A stretch of 64,000 bases of DNA, taken from the NCBI RefSeq assembly GCF_965221685.1, contig NZ_OZ244907.1. One strand, written 5' to 3'. This document shows positions 24,681 to 33,398 of this stretch, piece by piece. The position numbers and the translations under genes were made by a program. Positions within the stretch are counted from its first letter, which is position 1. The number at the start of each line of letters is the position of its first letter. The DNA comes from Palauibacter sp022826685 (GTDB taxonomy: Bacteria > Gemmatimonadota > Gemmatimonadetes > Palauibacterales > Palauibacteraceae). The notes beneath the pieces were generated by a model. The model saw only the letters and a program-made list of their open reading frames with translations, searched no databases and was not told where the DNA came from.

Positions 24681-25906
24681 GTCCCCCGTTTCCCGGGACG
24701 GTAACGCGGGAGTTCGATCCGGAAGCTCGCGCCCCGCCCCGTGTCCTCGAGGCGGATGGAGCCATCGTGCATGTCTTCGATGATGCGCCGCACGAGGGAC
24801 AGGCCGACGCCCCAGCCATGCTTCTTCGTCGTGACGCCGATGTTGAAGATCTTGTCCCGGAGCGCGGGAGGGATTCCCGGACCGGTGTCGAGCACCCGGA
24901 ACACCGAACGCTTGCCGTTCGGGCCGAGGTGGGAGATCACGATCCGGCCGCCATCCGGGGCCAGGGCGTCGATCGCGTTCTTGATCAGATTCTCGAACGC
25001 CCACTCCAGGAGCGTCGCGTTGCCCAGCACCTCGGGCGACTCGGGTTCCATCTCCACCGCGATCTCGATCTTGCCGGTGCGGGAGAGCGTGGGGAGGCGG
25101 GCCTCGAAGTACTGCCGGAGCTGGATGGCCGTGGCGCGCACGGACAGGGGCTCCAGCTTCGGCTTGTGGCCGATGAGTTCGAAGCGGCGCGAGACCTTTT
25201 GCAGGCGCGTCACATCCGCCGCCATCTCGTCGATGAGGTCGGGCTCCCCAACCTCCGATCCGCGCGGGCGCGGCCGCGCCTCGAGCACCTCCAGCCAGCC
25301 TACGAGCGAACTCAGCGGGGTCCCCATCTGATGGGCCGACTCCCTGGCCATGGCGGACCAGATACGCTCACGCTCGCTCCGGAAGGAGAGGAAGAGGAGC
25401 CAGCCGCCGCTGCCGAGGATCACGAGGAGCGACGCCGCCTGCAGCCACGGGATCAGGCGGAGGCGGCTCGTGAATTCGGGGTCGCCGAAATGGACCTGGA
25501 GGCCGGGCGCCTCGAAGGGCGGCCTCAGCGCGTCGAGCTCGGCCACGAATTCGCGCAGCGCCTGGTCGTCCGGGTCGCCGGCCGGGCCGCGCGGGAAGTC
25601 GTCGGGCAGGTGCGCCCAGCTGCTCGGATTGCCCAGCGTGTCCGTGATCACGATGGGGATGCGGAGGCGCCGGACCTGGGCGCCCACCTGCTGCGAGGCC
25701 TGATTCCATAGTTCGTTCTGTTCCTCGACCGTGAGATTGCCCGCCGCGGCCGCCGTGCTCACCGCCATCAACTGCCCGAGGACCGCGGCGTCGAGGCGGC
25801 GTTCCTCTGCCTGCTGACGCGAGAAGATGGCGGACGAGACGAGAACGCCCGTGGACAGCACCGCGAGCAGAAGCGCGCCCCCGCGCCGGTTCCAGAGCCG
25901 GATCAC
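24677..25906 (-). CDS. Orphan membrane sensor histidine kinase
   Basis: 409 aa. Two membrane helices (about 10-28 and 153-175) enclose a ~125-residue extracytoplasmic sensor. HisKA box SAHQMGTPLSSLVG with H192, then HATPase N box NLIKNAIDA, G1 DTGPGIP and G2 GWGVGLSL. No response regulator is encoded nearby, so the partner is unknown. Its ATG overlaps the serS stop and its stop overlaps pcrA, so it is translated within a serS-kinase-pcrA operon. No sensor family recognised. Confidence 0.9.
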   Translation of the reverse strand: MIRLWNRRGGALLLAVLSTGVLVSSAIFSRQQAEERRLDAAVLGQLMAVSTAAAAGNLTVEEQNELWNQASQQVGAQVRRLRIPIVITDTLGNPSSWAHLPDDFPRGPAGDPDDQALREFVAELDALRPPFEAPGLQVHFGDPEFTSRLRLIPWLQAASLLVILGSGGWLLFLSFRSERERIWSAMARESAHQMGTPLSSLVGWLEVLEARPRPRGSEVGEPDLIDEMAADVTRLQKVSRRFELIGHKPKLEPLSVRATAIQLRQYFEARLPTLSRTGKIEIAVEMEPESPEVLGNATLLEWAFENLIKNAIDALAPDGGRIVISHLGPNGKRSVFRVLDTGPGIPPALRDKIFNIGVTTKKHGWGVGLSLVRRIIEDMHDGSIRLEDTGRGASFRIELPRYRPGKRGT

Positions 25907-27225
25907 CGGCAGAACTCGAGCCGCTCGAACCCGAGGTAGGGGTGGAGGATCTCCGGCAGCAGAATCCCCTCACCCTCGCGGAAGCCGGTCTCGAGCAGCA
26001 CCACGATGAGCCGGGCGAGGGCCAGCGCCGAACCGTTCAGCGTATGCACGTGGGCGGGGCGTCCGCCGCCCTCGGGCCGGAAACGGATATCGGAGCGTCG
26101 TGCCTGAAAGTCCCCGTACGATGAACAGCTGGACACCTCGAGCCATGCCTCGACGCCGGGAGCCCAGATCTCCAGGTCGTACGTGATCGCGTTCGCGAAT
26201 CCGAGATCGCCCAGCGGAAGCAGGACCCGCCGGTACGGGACGTCCAGCAGCTCGAGCACGCGCTCCGCATGGCGGGTGAGAAGCTCGAGTTGCGCCTCCG
26301 ACTCCTCGGGACGGCAGATGCGGACGATCTCCACCTTGTCGAACTGATGGACCCGCAGGAGCCCGCGCGTATCGCGGCCCGCCGCACCGGCTTCCCGCCG
26401 GAAACAGGGCGTGTGCGCGACGTACGCGAGCGGCAGGTCGTCCGCGGACAGCATCTCTCCGCGATGCAGATTCGTGAGGGGCACCTCGGCGGTGGGCACG
26501 AGGAAGAGGTCGTCGGGGTCCGTCCGGTAGGCGTCGTCCTCGAACTTGGGGATGTGCCCCGTCCCCGTCATCGAATCGCGGGAGACGACGAGGGGGGGCA
26601 GGACCTCCAGGTATCCGTGCTCGCGTACGTGAAGGTCCAGCATGAACTGGACGAGCGCGCGGCTGAGGCGGGCGCCGCCCCCGACGAGGAGGGGAAAGCC
26701 GGAGCCCGCGATCTTCGCCCCGCGCTCGATATCCAGCAACGGCGTCCGTCCTCCGGGGAGCGCGGAACCGCCGGGCTCCGTATGGCCGTGCGTCGCCCCG
26801 AGGACCCAGTGCGGCGGCACCTCGCCCTTCTGCGGGATGCCCCATTCCGCGACGGTCGGCCCCTCCCCTTCCTCGCCTGGCGGGACGCGGGGGTCCGGGA
26901 TGTTCGGGATCTGCAGGAGGTGATCGCGCAGTTCCGCCTCGGTGCGCGCGAGGTCGGTGTCGAGGGCCTTGATGCGGGCGGCCACGCGGCGCATCGCGTC
27001 GATCTCCGCCGATGCGTCCTCGCCCCGGCCCTTCGCGGCGCCGATCTCCTTCGACGCGGTGTTCCGCTCGGCCTTGAGGACTTCCACTTCCCGGATCAGG
27101 CGGCGGCGGACCTGATCCGCCTTCAACGTCTCCTCGACGAGGCCCGCCGCGTGCTCGTCGCCGCGTTTCCGCATGGCGTCGCGGACGAGTTCGGCGTCGT
27201 CGCGGAGGGTTCTGAGGTCAAGCAT
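25903..27225 (-). CDS. serS: Seryl-tRNA synthetase
   Basis: Class II synthetase charging tRNA-Ser, 440 aa, normal size. The N-terminal coiled-coil arm (about 25-105, with EVLKAERNTASKEIG) reaches the tRNA variable arm. The catalytic domain has motif 2 TPCFRREAGAAGRDTRGLLR and motif 3 LNGSALALARLIVVLLET. It follows the lipoprotein gene by 33 bp and overlaps the kinase gene. Confidence 0.98.
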   Translation of the reverse strand: MLDLRTLRDDAELVRDAMRKRGDEHAAGLVEETLKADQVRRRLIREVEVLKAERNTASKEIGAAKGRGEDASAEIDAMRRVAARIKALDTDLARTEAELRDHLLQIPNIPDPRVPPGEEGEGPTVAEWGIPQKGEVPPHWVLGATHGHTEPGGSALPGGRTPLLDIERGAKIAGSGFPLLVGGGARLSRALVQFMLDLHVREHGYLEVLPPLVVSRDSMTGTGHIPKFEDDAYRTDPDDLFLVPTAEVPLTNLHRGEMLSADDLPLAYVAHTPCFRREAGAAGRDTRGLLRVHQFDKVEIVRICRPEESEAQLELLTRHAERVLELLDVPYRRVLLPLGDLGFANAITYDLEIWAPGVEAWLEVSSCSSYGDFQARRSDIRFRPEGGGRPAHVHTLNGSALALARLIVVLLETGFREGEGILLPEILHPYLGFERLEFCR

Positions 27226-27258
27226 GTCGACGCGGGGCGTAGTCGGCCGGACAGGGCG

Positions 27259-27831
27259 TCACAGGGAACCGTGCGTTCCCGGTTCGAGGACGATGTCTCC
27301 GCAGTTCGGGTTGACCAGATGGCGGAAGGTGATCGTTCCCTCTTCGGGATCGATGGAGAGAACCTGCAGCTTCGCATAGCGGCTGCAGGCGAGAAAATTG
27401 TTCGGGTCGACGCGACTGCGGGCGACGAGCACGTCCCCGGGCCGGACGGCGAGGGGCGCGTTCAGGGTGTACCCGTCCTCCGGGGCCTCGAGCACGGCGT
27501 CGAAGCGCTCGCCGGTGATCTGCAGACCTGCGTCCGTCACGCTGTCGGCGACCGCCGAGAAGGGGACGAGTTCCGCCGCCCCGTCCCGGATCTGGAAGAG
27601 GAAATCCCAGTTCAGCGTCTGGTCCACCCGGGCCGGAACCGCGAGTACGATATCGAAAGCGGGAGGATCTTCGAGGCGACCCGTGACGTAGTCATACAGC
27701 GTCACTTCCGTCGGCGTGAGCGGAACATCGCCGAGGAAGGCATCGAACGGATCGTCGCAGGCGGTCGCCGCGAGCGCGAGGATCAGCGCTCCGAGCCGTG
27801 CAGTCAGGCGGATTCGGTGTCGGGGTAACAT
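27259..27831 (-). CDS. Predicted lipoprotein, function unknown
   Basis: 190 aa from the ATG at 27831. Basic N-terminus (RHRIRLTAR), hydrophobic core GALILALAATAC and a lipobox Cys at about position 25, followed by DDPFD. A TTG 12 codons upstream (27867) is possible, but neither start has a clear ribosome binding site. The mature part is beta-rich with two more Cys (FLACSRY and NPNCGD) near the C-terminus. No family recognised. It heads the operon with serS. Confidence 0.75.
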   Translation of the reverse strand: MLPRHRIRLTARLGALILALAATACDDPFDAFLGDVPLTPTEVTLYDYVTGRLEDPPAFDIVLAVPARVDQTLNWDFLFQIRDGAAELVPFSAVADSVTDAGLQITGERFDAVLEAPEDGYTLNAPLAVRPGDVLVARSRVDPNNFLACSRYAKLQVLSIDPEEGTITFRHLVNPNCGDIVLEPGTHGSL

Positions 27832-28024
27832 GGCGCGAAAACTGTCGCCCGGGCGGGACTCGGGCAAGAAAAATCACCCGGACGAAGGCGGATCGACCGG
27901 CCGGATCGGCAACGTGGCGCGGCACCCGCGGCGTCCGTAGCTTGGCCGCGTCGCGGCCGGCCCGCGGCGGGAAGATCCCGCGCACGCAACGGGCGGTTCG
28001 GAGGACGGGAGGGAGGCTCTGTCG

Positions 28025-29071
28025 GTGCACCTCGAGGCGTACTGCGCGGTCCTCGCGGGCGGGATCGGCCGCCGGTTCTGGCCCGCTTCGACCCCGGCCC
28101 GTCCCAAGCAACTCCTGCCCCTCGCGGGCCCCGACCCGCTCATCGACGATACGCTCGCGCGTGCCGTCGCGCTGGTGGGCGCCCCGCGCGTCCGGGTCGT
28201 CGCGGCCGAACCCCTGGTGGAACTCATGCGCCCGAGCCTCGATGCGGCGGGCGTCGATGCGCTTGTCGAACCGGGGGCGCGCGGAACGGGACCGGCCCTC
28301 GTCTGGGCGGCCTCCGAGATCGAGCGGGCTCAACCGGGAGCCCTGATGATCTCCATGCACGCGGACCACCGCATCGAGCCTGTGGAGGCCCTTCACGAGA
28401 CGCTGCGGCCGGCGCTCCGGGCGGCCCGGGAAGGATACCTGTGCTGCGTCGGCGTGCGGCCGGACCGTGCGGAGACGGGATTCGGATACCTGGAGACCGG
28501 GCGGGAGACGACGTCCGGAGCACGGGAGGTGCGGCGCTTTGTTGAGAAGCCGGGTCCCGCGAGGGCCCGGGAATACCTGAAGTCGGGACGCTTCCTGTGG
28601 AACTCCGGCATCTTCGCGTGGCGGGCGGCCGATCTGATCGAGGCCGCCCGACGCTGCGCACGCGAACTCCAGGGGGCGTGGCCGGCCCTCGAGCGCGGCG
28701 ATGCAGAGGATTTCTTCGCGCGTGCCGAGCCGGTCGCGATCGATGTCTGCGTGATGGAGCGCGCCGAACGCGTGGCTGCCGTCGAGGCCCGATTCGCCTG
28801 GGATGATCTCGGCGTGTGGAGCGCGCTCCTGCGCGCCCGGCAGGTGGACGAGGCCGGGAACGCCTCGGTCGGCTCCGCGCGTCTCCTCGACGCGGCGGAC
28901 AACGTCGTGTGGACGGAGTCCCGCCGGGCCACGGTCATCGGGGTTTCGGGCCTCGTCATCGTGGAGGCGAACGGCGAACTCCTCGTGATGCCCCGCGAAG
29001 AGGCCGCGGGGCTGGACGCCCGTCTGCGAAAGATCGACACGGACTCCTCCTCCTCCGAACCGCCGCGTTGA
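28025..29071 (+). CDS. manC: Mannose-1-phosphate guanylyltransferase
   Basis: Makes GDP-mannose from mannose-1-phosphate and GTP, 348 aa (short form without a PMI domain). N-terminal nucleotide motif LAGGIGRRFWPASTPARPKQ (about 10-29), HADHRIEP, TGFGYLE, FVEKPGPARA and WNSGIFAWR. GTG start with GGGAGG 8-9 bases upstream. First of three plus-strand genes joined by 4-base overlaps (TTGA, ATGA). The 157-bp divergent gap before it holds the perfect dyad GGCCGCG-T-CGCGGCC (27944-27958), but no convincing promoter. Confidence 0.93.
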   Translation: MHLEAYCAVLAGGIGRRFWPASTPARPKQLLPLAGPDPLIDDTLARAVALVGAPRVRVVAAEPLVELMRPSLDAAGVDALVEPGARGTGPALVWAASEIERAQPGALMISMHADHRIEPVEALHETLRPALRAAREGYLCCVGVRPDRAETGFGYLETGRETTSGAREVRRFVEKPGPARAREYLKSGRFLWNSGIFAWRAADLIEAARRCARELQGAWPALERGDAEDFFARAEPVAIDVCVMERAERVAAVEARFAWDDLGVWSALLRARQVDEAGNASVGSARLLDAADNVVWTESRRATVIGVSGLVIVEANGELLVMPREEAAGLDARLRKIDTDSSSSEPPR

Positions 29072-30264
29072 CGACGCTGGTCATGTTCGACGATGAGCGG
29101 GCGGACGGATGGGCGCCTTTCGCGCTCACCCGGCCGTGCGGCGAACTCGTCTTCGGCCGCTGGACGTTGCGCGAGCGGCTGGAACGGGTCGCGCGAATGC
29201 GCGTCGCCGGTCACGTGACGCGCCCCTGGCTGCGCCGGTACGCGGAGCCCGGAGCGCCGCGCTGCCTGGACGCGGGCGGGCTGGGTGCGCCGTGCACCGC
29301 ATGGAACGCCCGGGCCGTGCCGTCACTCGAAGCGGCATGGAACGACGCGCCCGCCAACCTCTGGGTCGCCGGCGAGCTGGCGGGCGTCCGCCTGGGCGCC
29401 GGCGCGGAGCCGCCGCGAGCGGACTGGTTCGCCGCTCCGCGCCCGCGGTCCGGGCTGCCGGACCGCGAGGTGCCCGGCGCCTGGCTTCGATACCCGTGGG
29501 ACCTCGTGTCGGCGGGACCCGACCGGCTCGGCGCCGACCTGGCGGCCAGCTCGGGCACGGAGGCGGCGGCGCTGCCGAGCGGCTGCTGGCGCCTCGGCGA
29601 CGCCCCGATCCGCCTCGGCGAGGGGGCGCGTGTCGAACCCGGCGTGCTGTTCGATGCGCGCGAAGGCCCGATCGAACTCGGTTCCGGAGTCGAGGTCCGC
29701 GGCGGCACGCGCCTCGGCGGGCCGCTCTACGCGGGGTCCGGCTCGCAGCTCCTCGGCGGCCACATCTCGCGCTTTTCGGGCGGACCCGGCTCCCGTGTGC
29801 GGGGCGAAGTCGACCGCGTCACGATGCTGGGCCATTCGAACAAGGCGCACGACGGGTTTCTCGGACATGCGTACCTCGGCTCCTGGATCAACCTCGGTGC
29901 GTCCACCGTCAACAGCGATCTCAAACACACCTACGGCTCGATCCGGGTGGGACCGCCGGGCGCGCGACGGGACACCGGACTCATGAAGTTCGGCTGCCTG
30001 CTCGGCGATCACGTGAAGACCGGCGTCGGCACTCGGCTCGAGACCGGCACGGTCGTCGGCGCCGGCTCGAGCCTGTTCGGAGCGGAGCCGCCGCCCCGGT
30101 GGGTGGAACCCTTCTCCTGGGGAGGGGGCCGGAGCCCGGACCTCCACCGCCGCGGCGATTTCCTCTCCACCGCCGTCCGGGTCGTCGAGCGCCGGGGACG
30201 CGAAGGAAGCCCGGAACTCCGGAACTGGCTGGGCGACGTCTGGGACGAGGCCCGCCGCTCATGA
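29068..30264 (+). CDS. Alternative GlmU-like sugar nucleotidyltransferase/acyltransferase
   Basis: 398 aa if started at TTG 29068, which overlaps the manC stop as TTGA; the ATG five codons later (29083) is the alternative. The N-terminal part (MFDDERADGWAPFALTRPCGELVFGRWTLRER) and C-terminal left-handed beta-helix (GDAPIRLGEGARVEPGVLF, LGGPLYAGSG, KTGVGTRLETGTVVGAGSS) match the alternative bacterial GlmU-like family (TIGR03991-type), which combines a degenerate nucleotidyltransferase with an acetyltransferase helix. Activity on GlcN-1-P is inferred. No canonical glmU is in this window. Confidence 0.82.
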   Translation: MTTLVMFDDERADGWAPFALTRPCGELVFGRWTLRERLERVARMRVAGHVTRPWLRRYAEPGAPRCLDAGGLGAPCTAWNARAVPSLEAAWNDAPANLWVAGELAGVRLGAGAEPPRADWFAAPRPRSGLPDREVPGAWLRYPWDLVSAGPDRLGADLAASSGTEAAALPSGCWRLGDAPIRLGEGARVEPGVLFDAREGPIELGSGVEVRGGTRLGGPLYAGSGSQLLGGHISRFSGGPGSRVRGEVDRVTMLGHSNKAHDGFLGHAYLGSWINLGASTVNSDLKHTYGSIRVGPPGARRDTGLMKFGCLLGDHVKTGVGTRLETGTVVGAGSSLFGAEPPPRWVEPFSWGGGRSPDLHRRGDFLSTAVRVVERRGREGSPELRNWLGDVWDEARRS

Positions 30265-31091
30265 GCCTGACCGTCGCGTCGCTGGGCTCGGGGAGCCGCG
30301 GCAACGCTTTCCTCGTGCAGAGCGACCGCGCCCGCGTGCTCGTCGATGCGGGGTTCTCCGGGGTTCAACTTGCCCGCCGACTCGCCGAACTCGATGTGGA
30401 GCCGGAAGCCGTCGACCTCGTCGTCGTCACGCACGAGCACCGGGATCACGCCGCGGGCGCCGGCATCGGGGCACGCCGCTGGGGCTGGCGTCTCGCGATG
30501 AACCCGCCGACCCGCCGCGCCTGCGCTCCCCTCCTGCGCGGGCAGGAGCGATGCGAGGATCTGCCGCGCACGGGACTCGAGGTCGGCGACCTCGCGATCG
30601 AGGCCGCCCCCACCGCGCACGACGCCGCGAAACCCGTCGCCATCACGGTTCTGCACGGACCCACGGGCCTGCGGGTGGGGATTGCGACGGACCTCGGGAG
30701 ACCGACGACACCCGTCCGCGTGGCGCTCCGGGAGTGCGCCTTTCTCGTCATGGAAGCGAACCACGATGAACACCGTCTTCGGGCGGCTTCCTATCCCTGG
30801 CGGGTCAAGCAGCGGATCGGAGGCAGTCGCGGACACCTCTCCAACCGCCACGCGGCCGAGTTCGCGCGCGAACTCGCGCACCCCGGGCTGGGCGGGATCC
30901 TGCTCGCCCACCTGAGCCAGGAGTGCAACGACCGGGAAACCGCTCTCGAAAGAGTCGCGGGGGGCCTCGCGCCGACGGGGTACGATGGGCTGTTGGATGC
31001 CGCCGCGCAGGAGGAACCCAGCCCGCGCTATGACGTGGTCGCGCTCGCGAGGGCTCGCGGCGCCGCCGAACAACTCTCTCTCCCGATCTGA
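30261..31091 (+). CDS. MBL-fold metallohydrolase, WalJ/YycJ-like
   Basis: 276 aa. Opens with SLGSGSRGNAFLV, as in YycJ/WalJ proteins, then the metal motif THEHRDHAAG (about 54-63), a second HDAAKP segment and HLSNRHAAEFA. The family is thought to be a 5'-3' DNA exonuclease or coordinator of cell wall and division. The ATG overlaps the GlmU-like gene stop. Its 3' end converges on rseP. Confidence 0.9.
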   Translation: MSLTVASLGSGSRGNAFLVQSDRARVLVDAGFSGVQLARRLAELDVEPEAVDLVVVTHEHRDHAAGAGIGARRWGWRLAMNPPTRRACAPLLRGQERCEDLPRTGLEVGDLAIEAAPTAHDAAKPVAITVLHGPTGLRVGIATDLGRPTTPVRVALRECAFLVMEANHDEHRLRAASYPWRVKQRIGGSRGHLSNRHAAEFARELAHPGLGGILLAHLSQECNDRETALERVAGGLAPTGYDGLLDAAAQEEPSPRYDVVALARARGAAEQLSLPI

Positions 31092-31099
31092 TTCCGGCC

Positions 31100-31120
31100 C
31101 GGCGCGCGGTCCACGCGCCG
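31100..31120. terminator. Hairpin between convergent genes
   Basis: CGGCGCG, a 7-base loop and CGCGCCG sit in the 34-bp gap between the stops of the WalJ-like gene and rseP. The 7-bp stem would form in either transcript. No T tract follows, so it is a weak or Rho-assisted terminator at best. Confidence 0.45.
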
Positions 31121-31125
31121 CCAGC

Positions 31126-32235
31126 CTATCGGAGAATCACTCTCAGGACGTCGTTTCCCACGGCCCAAACCATGAGGGCGAGGACGAAAACCATCCCCAC
31201 CGTCGTGAACCGCATGCGCGCCTGGACGCTGAGCGCCCGGCCCCGGATCGCCTCGATCCCCAGGAAGAGGAGGTGTCCTCCGTCGAGGACGGGAATCGGC
31301 AGCAGGTTGAAGATGGCGAGATTGATGCTGATGATCGCCATGAAACTCAGGAGTTCCCAGAATCCCGCGCGCGCCGCGCGTCCGGAGATCTCCCCGATCA
31401 GGATGGGCCCGCCGACGTCTCGCGCCGAACTTCGTCCGGTGACGAGATCTGCGAGGAACTGAAGGACGGCGCCGCCCCAGTAGTTCGCGTTCGACCAGCC
31501 CTGCCCCAGCGCCGCGACGGGGCCCGCTCGACCTCCATCGGCGCCGACAATGATCCCGACCCGCCCGACCGTCCTCGACTCTCCCGTGAGGTCCGAATAC
31601 TGCTCGACCGCCTCGGGCGTCGCGACGAAGGTGAGCTGCTCCCCTCCCCGCTCCACGACGATGTCGACGGGTTCGCCGGCCCGGCGCTCGATCCGCATCG
31701 TCACCTGGGCGGGGTCGTGCACCGCCGCGCCATCCACGCGCAGGACCAGATCGTCGCTCCGAAGTCCCGCCTCCGCGGCGGGTGACCCCGGCGCGACCTC
31801 GGCGATCCGCGGCTCGAACACGCCACGCCCCATCGCGATCGCGGCGAAGGCGACGACCGCGAACATCCAGTTCATGATCACGCCGGCCGAGATGGCGAAA
31901 AAGCGGGCCCAGAGCGGCTTTCCGTCGAAGTCTCCGGGCCCCGGACGCGCTTCGCTCCGCGCCGTCTCGTGAGACGCGCCCCCGCCGCCGCCCTCGAGCG
32001 TCGACGTCACCTCCTCGTCCGCCATCCCCGCCATCTTGACGTAGCCGCCGAGCGGGATCCACGAGAGGACATACTCCGTTCCGCCGCGCCGGAACCCCAC
32101 CATCTTCGGGCCCAGGCCGATCGAAAACCGCGGCACGTCGATCCCGACGCTCTTCGCAGCGGCGAAATGCCCCAGCTCGTGCACGAAGATGAGCACGCCC
32201 AGGACAATGAGGGTCACCAGAATCGTTACGATCAC
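31126..32235 (-). CDS. rseP: Site-2 protease RseP
   Basis: Intramembrane zinc metalloprotease (369 aa) that cuts anti-sigma factors and signal-peptide remnants. Zinc motif HELGH at 19-23 in the first membrane helix; third ligand in NLLPIPVLDGGH (D318); one PDZ domain at about 140-200 (EVAPGSPAAEAGLRSDDLVLRVDG). A Gly-rich loop EGGGGG at 81-86 precedes the PDZ. The start overlaps the dxr stop (ATGA), as in the uppS-cdsA-dxr-rseP order seen widely. Confidence 0.95.
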   Translation of the reverse strand: MIVTILVTLIVLGVLIFVHELGHFAAAKSVGIDVPRFSIGLGPKMVGFRRGGTEYVLSWIPLGGYVKMAGMADEEVTSTLEGGGGGASHETARSEARPGPGDFDGKPLWARFFAISAGVIMNWMFAVVAFAAIAMGRGVFEPRIAEVAPGSPAAEAGLRSDDLVLRVDGAAVHDPAQVTMRIERRAGEPVDIVVERGGEQLTFVATPEAVEQYSDLTGESRTVGRVGIIVGADGGRAGPVAALGQGWSNANYWGGAVLQFLADLVTGRSSARDVGGPILIGEISGRAARAGFWELLSFMAIISINLAIFNLLPIPVLDGGHLLFLGIEAIRGRALSVQARMRFTTVGMVFVLALMVWAVGNDVLRVILR

Positions 32236-33398
32236 TCAGCGTCTCCCGACTTGGACTCCCCGTGTGGGTCGCGGGCGATGGCGCGCGCCCGCGCGTCGAC
32301 ACGCCGCGCATCCTCGACCGATTCGATGGCGCGCGACGAGAACCGTTCAAGTGTACGAAGCACGACGTCGGCGAGTTCCCTGAAGCCGACGTCCCCGGAG
32401 AGGAACCGCTCGACCGCCACCTCGTTGGCCGCATTGAAGGCCACCGGAAACTCGCCTCCCGCCCTTCCCGCCGCGACCCCCGCGCGGAAGAGGGGAAAAT
32501 CGTCCTCCCGCACGGGCTCGAACTCCAGCGGACCGTCCCGCACGGGGTCGAACCCCGCCTCCTGCCGCGCGTCGTCCAGCCGGTCGGGGTAGCCGAGAGC
32601 CCACAGGATCGGGATCTCCATCGATGGCCTGCCCAGCTGCGCCAATGAAGAACCGTCCCTGAATTCGACGAGGGAATGGACGATCGATGTGGGGTGCACG
32701 ACGACCTCGATACGCTCGTACGGGAGGTCGAACAGCGTGTGCGCCTCGATGACCTCGAGCGCCTTGTTCGCCAGCGTCGCGGAATCGATCGTGATCTTGG
32801 CTCCCATCGACCACGTGGGATGGCGCAGGGCATCGGCCGGCGTGACGGTGGCGAGCCGACCCGCCGGCCACTCGCGGAAGGGACCGCCCGAAGCCGTGAG
32901 GGTAACGCGCGCGACCTCCGACACCGGACGCCCGGCCAGACACTGGTGGACCGCGGAGTGTTCGCTGTCCACCGGCAGGAGTTCACCGCCTCCGCGGCGC
33001 AGCGCACGCATCACGAGCTCTCCGCCCGCCACGAGCGACTCCTTGTTGGCAAGTGCCAGCCGCTTCCCCGCTCCAAGCGCCGCCAGCGTCGCGTCGAGCC
33101 CGGCAAACCCGACGATTGCATTGAGAACGATGTCGATCCCCGGCGATCCGGCGGCCTCCGCGAGCGCAGCGGCGCCGAACCGCCACTCTCCGGCCCATTG
33201 CGGCGCGAAGTCGTCCGGAGGCGGGGTCCCGAGTACGACGAAATCGGGGTCCCGGTCGAGCGCCAGCGCGTCGAGCGCCTCCCAGCTGCGGTTCGCCGTC
33301 AGGACGGCGGCGCGAAACCGCGCCGGGTGGCGGCGGATCACTTCGAGCGTGCCCGCGCCGACGGATCCCGTGGCGCCGAGGACGGCGACGCGCTTCAC
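32232..33398 (-). CDS. dxr: 1-deoxy-D-xylulose 5-phosphate reductoisomerase
   Basis: Second step of the MEP isoprenoid pathway, 388 aa. NADPH motif VAVLGATGSVGAGTLE (3-18), ALANKESLVAGG, metal and substrate loop PVDSEHSAVHQCL, TASGGPF, HPTWSMGAKITIDSATLANK and FNAANEVAVERFL. The start is GTG 33398, which overlaps the cdsA stop (GTGA). The longer frame upstream is a cdsA shadow. With uppS it feeds undecaprenyl phosphate for wall synthesis. Confidence 0.97.
   Translation of the reverse strand: MKRVAVLGATGSVGAGTLEVIRRHPARFRAAVLTANRSWEALDALALDRDPDFVVLGTPPPDDFAPQWAGEWRFGAAALAEAAGSPGIDIVLNAIVGFAGLDATLAALGAGKRLALANKESLVAGGELVMRALRRGGGELLPVDSEHSAVHQCLAGRPVSEVARVTLTASGGPFREWPAGRLATVTPADALRHPTWSMGAKITIDSATLANKALEVIEAHTLFDLPYERIEVVVHPTSIVHSLVEFRDGSSLAQLGRPSMEIPILWALGYPDRLDDARQEAGFDPVRDGPLEFEPVREDDFPLFRAGVAAGRAGGEFPVAFNAANEVAVERFLSGDVGFRELADVVLRTLERFSSRAIESVEDARRVDARARAIARDPHGESKSGDAE

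Noticed and set aside
22713..24704. 663-codon plus-strand frame antisense to pcrA
   Set aside because: Shadow of the helicase; composition is typical of antisense high-GC frames.
27944..27958. Perfect 15-bp dyad GGCCGCG-T-CGCGGCC in the lipoprotein/manC divergent gap
   Set aside because: Pure G/C palindromes are expected by chance here and no promoter could be placed next to it; noted but not claimed as an operator.
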